64,000 bases of DNA from Mastigias papua (taxonomy: Eukaryota > Cnidaria > Scyphozoa > Rhizostomeae > Mastigiidae): contig OZ025283.1 in NCBI GenBank assembly GCA_964019165.1, forward strand, positions 10,710,481 through 10,774,480, in the 5' to 3' direction. Positions 19,562-31,000 of the stretch are shown piece after piece. The notes under the pieces were generated by a model, which saw only the letters and a list, made by a program, of their open reading frames with translations, had not been told where the DNA came from and did no database searches. A program made the translations under genes and the position numbers. The stretch's first letter is position 1. Every line of letters begins with the position of its first letter.

Positions 19562-22504
19562 ATGTTTGTTTTACCCGAAACATCTTTCATTTCTGTTTTG
19601 ATACGAGAGGATATCACACCAATCAGCCTGAATTGCCCGTACGAAGGCGCAAGGGGTGTTTAGCAGCGAATACTACTGTGTTTGCTAGAGACTCCTTGCT
19701 CTTGAATGGATCATAAGTGATTCTATTTAATTCCTCCACGGCATAGAATGCAAGGGGTTGCTTGAAACCATCTGCGTAAAAAGCGAAAGTACTAGGAGGA
19801 AGTGGGGGAGTGGTGTACAGCATTGCATGCAGTGCCGTAACTGACATAGGTTGGGGTTAGCACAACTCCTTAGAGCCCCCAAGTTTGTGAGGTCCCAAAA
19901 GGGCTCCTCAGTAGTTTTCAAGACAAAGGCTTTTGCATTTATTGGCGTGAAAAGCCTTTTTATCGGTTGATATCCTCCAGGTCACAGGGAACTTATTGCT
20001 TCTATTCTCTCTTATTGATAAACGTCATTATTTGTTATTTTGTTTTGATTAAGGGAAAAATTTTAAGCTTGGAAAGACCCCCAGATAGAATATTCCAAAG
20101 GACCCCAAACCGTTCTCTTACGCCATCCATTGTATAATATGACATTATAGTAATTAGGTACTGCTAGAGGGTGGTGAAGTTTGTCCAATGCATAAATCGC
20201 CTATCAGCATAAAATAGCCATGCTTTTACAGCTGCTCTTGTACAGTTCAAGAGGGGGAATCATCTACACAAAGAGAGTTTTTGTCTCAATTCAATTTAAC
20301 AGATGTCCATATTTATAGGAAGTCACGTGGTTCTTATCGAAGTTTCCTTATCAATAATTTAAACAGTCATCATCACGAGAAGCCAAAAATTTTTAAATTA
20401 AATGTGTTTAAATTTTGAAACCTAGTTTGTCTACCTTGTTATCAGTGCTGCAGATTGCCCCGTACTTTTCGGTTGCTTGTGTTGATTGATGTTGCTGCGC
20501 ATTTTCTGGAAGATTATTGATCGGGAAGGAGGCTTTTGAGATTTAGAAGCTGGGGAAATATTAGTATTCGAGTGAAAGTGACAGAAGGGACCGGAGAACT
20601 TTTCACTCGTATCAGGAACCAAAATGAATGTGCAATAAACCACATTTATCCAAAGTACAAGATCAGAGAATTGCTTTGTTTTCTTTTAAGCTGCTTTACA
20701 GTAAATGGTTAGAAACTGCCCCAAACTAGTTGCTTCGGATGGAAAGCCCCCTTTGAACTAGCTGCTTTGGAAAGAAAATCCTATCAGCAAACTGCAGTTT
20801 GGGACTTTATATTACGTTCTATAGCGTTGAGAAATGAATGCTATTGGAACGACACACTTAACCCTTTTAAATGCGTACTAGAGGTGTTCTTGTTAGCTAC
20901 TCATGTCTGATAGTAGCAAGACTCCAAAACCAAACAAGTGTAGAAATGGATCGGTAAAGGTGAAGATGCCTATCTTGTGGGGCTTCTAGAGAGTCTGTGA
21001 AGTGTCCTTGAATCATAGGCTATAATGAAGTTACGTAAGAAGATTAGATAAATATATAAATGAAGTCAAGATGAACGATCCGTGTGGACAAGTAAGGTGA
21101 AAATAACGGCGAATTGAATGCTTAATGAATTACAGATCAGCATAGCTGAGAAAGATTAATTATATATGGCAAAAACATGCTTTCGTTGATCATGATTATG
21201 CAAATGAAAACGGAAATTCACACATTATGAGCTACATTTTAATGACTTATTCAAGAGATAGCAGCTTTTCTTCAACTCTGAATAATTCAGATATTCAAAT
21301 GAAGCTTTGAAAAAAGGCATGCAGACGTGATTTTTCTCGTGAGTGATAATAGCATAGATTTGATGGTGTATCGGGTATGCAAATGACGCCCGATTTGCAC
21401 TTGGCAAGTAGCTTTCGGTGGAAATTGCCCACTTATATAACATCATTCTATGTTCTTCCACGATTGACAACGCCCTTGACGAACACACAATTAAACTGCA
21501 ATATTTTCAGTGAGAAGGTGCGGTTTGTGAAAGAGCGCTTGAGTTTAGCCAATTCCCTCTCCCCCCTCCCCCGCCCCCGCCATAAAAGCAATTTGGGTTT
21601 GTAGATGGGACATTGCTGCACCGTAGAACGAATGACTTGTAACAAATACCACAGTTACCTCACAGTCATGTATTATCGTTTGGTGGAGAGGGAAGGAAGA
21701 CAAGGAAATTCGCGCTGCAGAGAGTTCCAGCTATTTGGCAAGGATTGTAGTTGAGTTGCCGAGTTTTTGCACAGATTTAAGCTTATGCTTTGTTATGTAA
21801 TCAAAGAGCGCGATCAATCGTGGGTTCTATGCTGTTTTACTTGAATGAGCAACGAAGGCGTCCTGTTATCCGCCTCCTTATTTTTTATTGTGGAATTTAG
21901 TCCCATTACTATCCAATATTCCTTGGGAAACTTAAGAAAAGACGACAAAAACCATTTCCCTCCCAACTTTCCCACCCTTGCGCTTTAGCCACACCTTCAT
22001 CCAACCACCTGGACAGTATTATTTTGTCCACAAGAAACTCGAAGTTGTTGCGCAGGGAAATTTTTCCACTAGCGTTTGTACACCTCCGAAAACACAACAT
22101 TATTCGGGGGGAGGACGATAAAAGCTAGTACAAAATACACTAACGAATATAGCGAAAGACACTGTTAGACAGTCAACTGATAGATGTGCGTTGTACCTCC
22201 TAGCATAATGTTTGTTACCAAAACATATCACTTTAAAAGCAGTTAAATGTTGTGGAGAGACGGGCTTCAACTGCACTGCACAGAGATGATTTGATAGAAA
22301 TACGGGGATATGACCGACCTAAGACTACTTTACTGTAATTGACTTGAAACTGTCGTAAAATACGTGAAACACAACTCTTCAGACCCTATCTTGGTAGACT
22401 CAAAGTAGGAAGGAAGGAGAAAGTAGGACTGTATGAAGGAAGATTCCAAGACAGCTGTTATTGAGTAGGTTGATGGGAAAATACTTTGAGCAGGCTACCC
22501 AATG
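19562..22504. other. Intergenic, no gene seen
   Basis: About 2.9 kb with only short open frames (up to 87 codons at 21225 minus), none recognisable. Around 19,870-20,115 there are several runs such as gagcccccaag, gtcccaaaag, gacccccaga and gaccccaaac; this may be a decayed transposon but no clean inverted ends were found. A C-rich run (ccctcccccgcccccgcc) lies near 21,560. Confidence 0.4.
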
Positions 22505-22792
22505 TAAGTAGGACTTAAGGCCGTAGAAGAAGAAGAAGGAGTTAAAGAAGAGAAAGATAAAAAAGGAGGAGAACAAGAAGTTACGAGTGAAGGAGAAAGT
22601 AGTAGCCTAGAAGGAGATGATGCTGAAAAAGATAGTGATGTAGAGGAAGTCATGAAGATGATGATGGTGAAGAAGGAAAGGTTGAAGAAGAAGAAGATGA
22701 GAAAGAAGAGGATGAAGAAGATATTAGAGACAGAGAAGAAGATGAGGAAAATAATGATGGTAGAGAGGAAGAGTATGAAGAAGAACTTGCCA
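22505..22792 (+). repeat. Polypurine GAA/GAAG-rich tract
   Basis: Nearly 290 bp in which the plus strand is overwhelmingly A and G (gaagaagaagaagg, gatgaagaagat). It would encode an acidic Glu/Asp-rich stretch if read with one frame change near 22,650, but there is no starting Met in frame and no flanking domain, so I treat it as low-complexity DNA. Mirror-symmetric polypurine runs of this kind can form triplex structures. Confidence 0.7.
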
Positions 22793-23560
22793 TGTTTCGC
22801 AGTGTTGCTGTGAAGCTCACGAGCGTACCCGTGATCTTGTGTTCCTTGTACTTTCAGATGCAGATTCTGGCACTTTACTCAAATGCTTTTAATACTTGGC
22901 GCATTTAATTTACTTTATAATACAGACCTCGTTCATTTTATCTTTCCTTTCTATTACATGTTCGCACAGTGACAGGCTGATGGAATTAATTCTTCAACTC
23001 TCTACCAAAAGGGCGCACTCCAGATGAGATTCTATTTTCCGGGCTTTTGCAGTTTTGATTAAATTGCTGTGGCTGTCGCTTGTGCCTAAAATTTGCTTAC
23101 ATTCTCTCTCCCCAACATGAAATTATTGCTAAATATCCGTAGAAGTTGATGCAGTTTCACTGGACTTGTTGTGTCCCATTGAATACCATTTCCACTTGCA
23201 ATAGAACTGCATCTTCTTGCCAACCCTTGGAAGCAGAGCACTTCGCATCACTCCTCTTAAATTCAAGATCAGCTTTACTTGCCGTTTTGAGGGCGGGATT
23301 TGCCGAAAAATTGCATAATTATGTTGAAGGAGGGATCAGTTACTACTGGCCGTTCCTGCATCTCGACTGGAGTTAAGTGAACACTCTAGTCATCTGACAG
23401 TGATTAGATCATGTCTGTTGAGATCCCTTGGCGGTCGTGTCGTCTATCACTGAAGTGATTTGACGGAGCCGAATAGTCTGGATAACAGCATTTGTTCCCT
23501 TTCTACAACTTAGTATGAACTTACTGAGATTTTATGGCAGCAGCAATAGGATTCCTTATA
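22793..23560. other. Intergenic, no gene seen
   Basis: A 76-codon plus-strand open frame (23146-23376) is unrecognised. No repeats stand out before the MITE. Confidence 0.45.
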
Positions 23561-23570
23561 ATTAAGAGAC

Positions 23571-23726
23571 AGGCCCGTAGCCAGCTTGGATTCACAAGGG
23601 GGGGGGGCACAGCCAATATATATAGTACATATATCTATATAATTCATGTCTTTAGGGGAAACACAGGGCCAAATCTCATAAGTCCAGGAGGCCTTGCCCC
23701 CCCAGGTCCCCCTTGGCTACAGGCCT
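23571..23726. mobile_element. 156-bp MITE with 10-bp target duplication
   Basis: The ends are AGGCCCGTAGCCA and, on the complementary strand, AGGCCTGTAGCCA (12 of 13 identical), each followed by a G- or C-rich run (ten Gs at the left, CCCCCCC at the right). The flanks carry a perfect 10-bp direct duplication, attaagagac, at 23561-23570 and 23727-23736. A 9-10-bp duplication is typical of Mutator-like elements, so a MULE-derived MITE is the best guess. There is no coding capacity. Perfect target duplication and near-identical ends suggest a fairly recent insertion. Confidence 0.88.
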
Positions 23727-23736
23727 ATTAAGAGAC

Positions 23737-24289
23737 CATTTCCTTTTGTCATTGTAAGTAAATGTAGCAAGGAATGGCAAATTGCAACGACATATACAAA
23801 GTGTATAGGGGAGGTTTCTTATTTTGCAACAAGTTTGGATCGCTCTTTTATTCCTTTAGAAGCTTATATGCTGCCGCTGCGAAGGAAGTGTATCCACAGT
23901 TTTAGACTTAGGATCTTGTCCTATCAGCAGATCATCTGACTCATGAAATAGAGTTAGAATTAAAATACGCTAACCTCCTCCAGTAAGTTTCTGTTTGTAA
24001 GTGGATGAAACGCCGTGCGGCTGTTGCTAATGCCTTCGTGAATTTTGAATTTAACACCTAGAGCCTGACTAATCCAGGCCGTTTCGCAAGATAGATCCTC
24101 ATAATTGCTCCCTTACGAAGTTGAAAGGAATTTCGCACAAATTCACTCATCCATATACAATACAGGTTGGTTACTTGTTTCACAGGAATCTCATGTGTCT
24201 GCAAGTACAGAAGCGTCAGGTCTCCCATCCCACAGACTAAAATCAAATTTTCCCTTCTTATACATGATTTTAGTACACACAGCCTCACC
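23737..24289. other. Intergenic, no gene seen
   Basis: Overlapping short open frames on both strands (76-81 codons), none with recognisable features. Confidence 0.4.
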
Positions 24290-24640
24290 TATCCTCATCG
24301 AGTATTTGAAAATGCGAGGAAGCATGAATTTAGACCCGGCCTGATAGCCGCTTTCCAAAGACAGTCGCATGGTTTTTGCTTCAGTGTGCAAAACACCTGA
24401 AGATAGAATCTGGCATGGGGCGACGATTCGATATCATATTTTAGAACAAGCGTTGTGTCATTGCAATGATCATCCAAAAACCATGAGACAGTGACAACAA
24501 GAACCTCTTTTGTACTGAGATACCCTGAACCAGACACTAGAGAATCTCTCGACAGCGCATTATATTACCTTCCTCTTGTATTTTAGACTGTATTGACGGC
24601 CCTAAACACCAATGCCAAGTTATTCGTTTTGATGGGCTAA
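24290..24640 (+). repeat. Dispersed repeat pair, copy A
   Basis: This ~350-bp segment aligns by eye with 27,655-28,010 in the same orientation: gctttcc.aagagtc, cgaagatagaa, atatcatattt, caatgatca, gacaaca.gaac, gagatacc, tctctcgacag and gtatt.ac..gccctaaacac occur in the same order. Divergence is substantial. Likely an old transposon family; overlapping open frames are not conserved between copies and so are not coding. Confidence 0.55.
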
Positions 24641-26223
24641 ATATGAATGACCCATATTACCATATAATTAGAGTAATGGTCCTATAGGTAATTTCAAATC
24701 AAGATAATTCTATAGGGATATTTGATTCATAGCCAATTAGGACCAGGAACAACTTCGATACAGCAGAAGCCCACACTTAAGAGATCTTCATTTATTACGA
24801 ACCCGCAGCGAGCAAATTATATATTTTGACTTAAAATAATTATAAGCTTCTCAGTCTGATGTTTTAGCAGGGTTCTTACATATGAAGAACATAGACAGGC
24901 GCATTCTTTAAAATCTTGGGCTCTTATTTGCGGACTTTTACAGTGTTTTACAATCTCTATTTGTGAAAATATATTTAACTGTTTCGTGTTGTTAGTATAG
25001 TATTAGCGCTCTAACTTGGATGTATGTCCATGCTTAACGATGTTTTCAAGGGAGCTGTATCCTGCAATGACCAGCTGCAGCTTGATAGCAATCAAAGAAT
25101 TTTCAGCTAGGTTGTTTTAGCTCTCTGTTGGTGAGCTGTTTATTTATTACTCAATTGGTTGAAAGCATGTGTGATTTTAAGGTACGTTTAGCGTAACGCT
25201 CATGGAATGCGCAACAGCGCTCGCATTAAATGGAGCGTAGATGAACCCTGTAGAATCTGGGTTAAATGCCGTATCAGCACACGTCACGCTGCATAAGTTC
25301 TACTGAACGATTTGAATCAGTTATCGTACGTTATAAGACAGTTTCAGTTTTGTCTCTATATCGCGCCTCGCCTTTGTTTGGGTTACTGTTTCTTGTAAGT
25401 CTTCTCTACATGATCCATCAATCTCTGCCAAAAGTCTTGGAACACTTACATTCATGCCAAATTGTTGTTTGCAGTGATAGCCAGTTTGTGCATTGATAGA
25501 GTGGTTTTGTATAGTAATAAACAGTGCACTGTGATAAAAGCACTTAACTCCTAAAACGTGTATTCAAATGACATTTCCAGCAAATGTTGCTTTGATTGAG
25601 ATATCCAATGCGACATGTTCAATGCCAATCACTAATCGATGTTCATTCTATTCAATTTATGGTAAGCTGGCGTCACTCACATTAAAGCCGCAAATGCATG
25701 GCAGGTTCAGACAAACCCTTCAGAAGAGCTCCATTCAGCATCCCATACTTTTAGCAAAGCGTCCAGTGATGGATTTTTCTTGTAGCTTGCTATACCTACA
25801 GTATTTTTGACTGACAGATCGGATTCCCCGACTCTCTCTCAGAGCTCTGTTGAATTATACAAGTCGATTCACGGCAGAAATCGATTAGCTCTCGAATATC
25901 ATTCAGGTGACTAGGCCTTTATCTCAACATTGTTTTAAAAGGAGAGGGGGTCGCTAACTTTCAACTTGACTGGAAACTCATTATTGTAAAATGTAATTTG
26001 TTATTTAGGCGGTGTTCCAAAGACTTTTTACGGTGATTCATTATCTGCTAGTAATAAGATTACAGACAGATTTATCAGATGATTCGGTTTCCGATTTGAC
26101 TTTCAGTTGCGCTTTCTGTACTAGACCCTCCACCATTCAGACTTGTGTTTTATTTCTACTTGTAGTGAAGAAGTACTTTGATAAATGTGCATAAAATGGA
26201 GCGTGAATTACCTACAACTTGGT
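24641..26223. other. Intergenic, no gene seen
   Basis: Open frames of 60-80 codons (25266, 25568, 26012 on plus) are unrecognised. At 25,183-25,245 a cluster of tagcgtaacgctc, gcgcaacagcgctc and ggagcg resembles a transposon terminus, but its partner end was not found. Confidence 0.4.
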
Positions 26224-26260
26224 ATGTGTGTGTGTGTGGGGGGGGGGGCGCACACGCGCG
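26224..26260. repeat. (GT)n then G-run then (CG/CA) tract
   Basis: tgtgtgtgtgtg followed by about ten Gs and cgcacacgcgcgc, a simple-sequence tract with alternating purine-pyrimidine character. Confidence 0.85.
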
Positions 26261-26276
26261 CATTCAATTGCTCCCT

Positions 26277-26394
26277 TGATGATGATAGCAATGATGTTGA
26301 TAGTAATGTTGATGATAATGAAGATGTTGATGATGATGATGTTGATGACGATGATGTTGATGATGTTGATGATGTTGATGATGATGATGATGAT
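26277..26394. repeat. (GAT)n / GATGTTGAT minisatellite
   Basis: About 118 bp of GAT and GTT triplets with scattered variants. It gives poly-Asp/Val, poly-Met/Leu and poly-Ser/Thr frames, of which the 108- and 94-codon plus-strand frames are examples. There is no domain before or after the repeat, so it is a microsatellite and not a gene. Confidence 0.9.
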
Positions 26395-27654
26395 TTTTCC
26401 CTATTCAATCTTTATCATGTCCATCCACACCCAGGAAATGCTATGTTCTTCTTCCTCGATTTTCCATCCTTCTTCTGTCTTCCTCTTGTTCTTGTACTTG
26501 TAGCTTCCTAGGTTAATTTCACCTGCCTGCTGCTCCCAAACTCATGTGATGTCCAGTCCGTTTCATTTTCGTATCTTTGACTATGTCTATCATACCTTTT
26601 TGACGATTTCTTTGTGCGTGATTTTGCCTTTAAGGATTATGCTCAGAACGCTTTATCCTGTCATTCCCCGGCAATTGCTCCAATTGCCTTATCTGTTGCT
26701 TCATAAGTAATCATGTGACTAGTATTTTCCAATGTTCCATTGTTAGCTTTCTTATGAATATGACATCAGCAGAGTTGATTATACCGATGACGATAATTGT
26801 GGGATAAAACGCGTTTTGACTATTCGTTTAGGGTATTGTTTTTCAGTTGTTAAGTGCATTGGTTATATCTCCTTTGTTACCCGATTAGCTTTCTGCTTGG
26901 CATCAGAACGACAAACGGAGATTATATCCTATGCTTACCTACAAAAAGAATACAAAGTTTATACAGAGTTATTGTATGAAAGTGATATTGGAAGAAACAA
27001 GAGGACACATAAGAGTCTAAACTCCATAGAAAAGTGTGGGAAAAGTTAAGAATAGATCAGCTTAGACAGATAAATCTTAGGTTGAATTAGATAACGGTCA
27101 TTCCTTTTGACTTCAAAATAAAGACAGTCAGCTTAAAGACCTTCGTTTTCAATCCTTAAGATAGCATTTCAAACATCGTGAAAGGAATATTGTCCTCAAT
27201 CTTACAAAGATATTGAATTTTGTTAGAATAAAAGGACAATCGAAGAGGAGAATATCAGATTAGAGTATAGGAAATTCAAATTACTTTCTGTTGGAAGCTA
27301 ATAAATATAGGTCAGCCGTTACAAAGCAACAATTTTTTCACCACATTGTTTTATTGTCAATCGAACTTAGCGTCCTTTTTCTGCGTTGGGAATCCCTCCG
27401 CATATTAAAACTCTAAATAGACATCGTTCTACATTCTATTGAAACTCATTTGTGTACATTGCGAAAAATGCCTATAGATTGTTCGCTAATGTTCTGTGTG
27501 AATAGTATCTCGATGCCATAAACAGTGAAAGACGAATAATTTTTTTTGCGATTTCAATATTAAAGAAGGAGTGTTGGAAATGCTATTAAAACACGCTCAT
27601 TGCCGTCCAATTTTCTACCGAAATCACCCTTGTGGTATTCAGAGACCCTAAATT
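26395..27654. other. Intergenic, no gene seen
   Basis: A 77-codon plus-strand open frame (26816-27049) is unrecognised. The rest is AT-rich sequence without visible structure. Confidence 0.45.
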
Positions 27655-28010
27655 TGCCTGATTCGGAATGCAATTTTCAACGAAAATTGAAAATATGAAG
27701 GGACATTAAATACCGCCCGATTTGATTGCTGCTTTCCGAAGAGTCAATGCACAGAGCATCCGAAGATAGAAGCCAGGATGGAGGAATGATATGGTATCAT
27801 ATTTATGAATAAACTTTATATTTGTGCAATGATCAATTGTAAATCCATGGAACCTTGACAACAGGAACTTCATACGTGCTCAGATACCTTCAATAAGACT
27901 CTAAAAAGTGGCAGACATCAAGTCTCTCTACAGCTCGAGATATCTTCTTCCTGTTGAATTTTACATTGTATTAACTGGCCTAAAAACACATGTGGCATTC
28001 TGTTGATGGT
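27655..28010 (+). repeat. Dispersed repeat pair, copy B
   Basis: Partner of 24,290-24,640 (same orientation, about 3.4 kb apart). Shared blocks include gctttccgaagagtc, ccgaagatagaa, tatcatattt, gcaatgatca, ccttgacaaca, agatacct, tctctctacag and ggcctaaa.acac. Confidence 0.55.
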
Positions 28011-31000
28011 GATATTTATTGAACTGTCTGATCTCAGCTTAGGCGCTGCCGCCTTCTTCATTGATTATACAGGCGAATCAATCATGAATATTAAAAGGAA
28101 GTCCGAAATAAAGATTAAAGAGGGGTACAATATCTTTCATGGAGGCACCCTGGTTCTTCCAAAGATTAAGAAAATTGTGCCGACTAGACATAGCTTTTCT
28201 GGTTTACTCATGGTTGGGAGATTGTTTAAGGAAAATACGTTTGCCTGCACATCTGCTGAAAATACCCAAAATGATATAGCTGCGAAATCGCTAGCTATCA
28301 GATCTCCCCACATCAGGGCACTGGTTGTGATTGATCTTTAGCACAAGCATCAGAAGGCGCAGTTCAGCGTTATGAGAGAATTTGCTGTATGGTAGATTTT
28401 ATTTACTGCAAGAGAGATGAGACTTGAGAGCGCTGTTAAAAGATGGATGAGGACAACTAGAGATTACACCTATTTCTACTTGCGCCTTTCATCCATCAAT
28501 ATACATAAGCAACTGACCTGACATTGTCTACTACCTTGCCAATATGAAATACCATTCCATAGCTCCTGTCTCAGCCGGACAATAAATGAACGACAAGTAC
28601 CAACCAAGTAACAGTCAGGGAAAACTCTGTGACAAATCTGCCACTACACCCTATGGATTAGAAACTCTATATAAGAAATCATTAGTTCGTACCAATTTGC
28701 CATATCTTCTACCACTTTGTTGCATTTTGGGGGAATTGATATGGATTCCAATGCGACCTTTTGCAGCGCAGCTGAGAAAGCATAATTATTCTTGTTTCTA
28801 AACTTTATCATTATGGATTGACTGTTTAACAGCAAACAATTTGATCTGCTGTTAACTTAGTTATATCAACTCGCGTTGTTATTCAGTTATCTGTTTTTCA
28901 ATTATAGTTCACAATGGGCACTTTTATTTACACATGTGAGCGCAAATGGACAGAACTTTTTCAGAGACTTGCCTTGGTAGAGTATACCAGTCGATACCGC
29001 GTTCACTACTCTGCAGGCTCCGCGATTTATCTAGGACAAAGCAAAAGCTGTTTTTATCATAGCAAGGCAAAATTTTTCTCACGTGATAGTACTAGCCTAC
29101 TTCAATTGCGTGCAAAAGTATTTTAATAACATACTGCATTTACGTACTACAATCACAACTGCTTCTTTGAATTTCTTTAAAAATTATTTACAAAACATCC
29201 AATCTAGTCTCCCTTTCGCTTCATCCTTAGAAGATAATTTGTTTTTATGGTTATACGACTTCATATTGATCTCCTAAATTATTCATCACCCTAGCTTGTT
29301 TAACTATTCATCTCTTCCTTGATCACAACCACACTGCTCGCAGCGTTTACAAATTAAGGTATATCATGGAAACTGCTGCAGGAAAGATGACTTTTACTTG
29401 TTTGTTTTGATGCGCATAATTTACTTCATAGAAAGAAACTGTAGAAACGGAGACCTTTTATTGTCCTACACCCATTACTAATTCATTTTGGCGAGCATTT
29501 TGTAAAGGTGAGCTCCTTTCGCTTTCCAAATATCACTGTTGGAAAGCCATTTTTCTTCCCTAAAGACAATGATTACTAATTGCCTATTGCAAGAGGCAAC
29601 GAGGAAAGCGTTTGTTGCCCAGACTAAATCATTTCCTTTGACTTGATGTCCATCTTTTCCTATTCAATAGCCAGCCAATTGTTCTTACATGTAAATTCGT
29701 ATTGAAATATAGCATATAAGCACATTGGGCTTTCAACAGCGGAAAGCAGCCAGTAGAGCCTGCGGTCTAACCCAGAACAGTTACCAGCGAATATTGAAGA
29801 GAATAGTGCAATCAATGCAGTTTGGCTTTCTTTCTCTTTTGTATGAGGAAGATTCTAATGCTTTTGATAGGAAAAAAAATATCTCCTAGCCGTGTTTTGG
29901 TCCATATAGATATAGTGTTCGTCTCAGCAGTGTATGAACAAAATTAGATTGTGTTAAAGCTACAACTCATGGTTATTATCAGACTAGGAGTGTAGACTAG
30001 CTACAGTTTTAGATTATCCTAGGAAAGACACAGTTCTGCAAAGAAATGAATCAAGCCTACTATGGAAGTACGACTTTTTGCTCTATCTATAAACGATCCC
30101 CACAGAAGGCAATGCACAGGCTAGTTTCATTCAATTCATTCTAAATATATGAAAGCTGCCACCATATTGCAATACCCGTATGATTCTATATGCAAATCTC
30201 GGCAAAGTACTATTCACAAAGCATTCCTTTCCTGCCAGTTTCTGGCTTGTGAGTTAACTTATGCAAGGTTTGAGCATGCTCAGAATGGTCAGTCTCTGTT
30301 TGTTAGGCTAACTAGTCTTACTTACACAAGTTGCAATTTTCCTACTGTGCTTCTAAACGACGATTGATTGTTTAACTGTCAAGTAAACTTATTGCATGGA
30401 AATAGAATCACTGAGTCTGTGATTTATGGGTCAATCACTCTTGATTAGTAATATCTAGTAGTGAAGTTTTTTTAACTTGTTACGAGTTTTGCTTTCTTTA
30501 TTTGGGATTATGTAATTTAGATAGCGCTATCAAAACAGAAAGAGACCAGATTGGGCTATAGTGATTTCAATCAGTACCTATTCAAAGGCGATAGGTGCAA
30601 AAACAATAGGTGTAGTAATTTCTTGGTTGTATGAACGACACTTCGATTAGCGAAAGTGAGAGCAGTTGCAGTCGTAAAAGTATAGCCAGATGAAAGGTAT
30701 TGTCTCGCAGCAAAGTAGATTTCTGTAGATGTAAAGAGTCTCACAATAGAACAGGGTAAGGCAAGCTTTACGAGGGTCATGGATTTCCTTTTAGATCTGT
30801 TAACTGCTCATTCTATTGTGCCTTTGTGAAAATTTAATATGATATGAAATAGTCAAATTCGCAATTTACTTTTCTTCTACATACGAATGGTGTGTAACAC
30901 GAGCGCTGAATAGTGGAAATATCATATCGATTTATGTTTGAACAGACGATAGCACCATAGCACCTTGCTTTGGTACAATTGAAAATGCTTCTTTCGCCTC

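Noticed and set aside
26185..26511. Poly-Asp/Val ORF of 108 codons
   Set aside because: Driven by a GAT/GTT microsatellite; all three frames and the opposite strand are open over the repeat, and the flanks show no domain.
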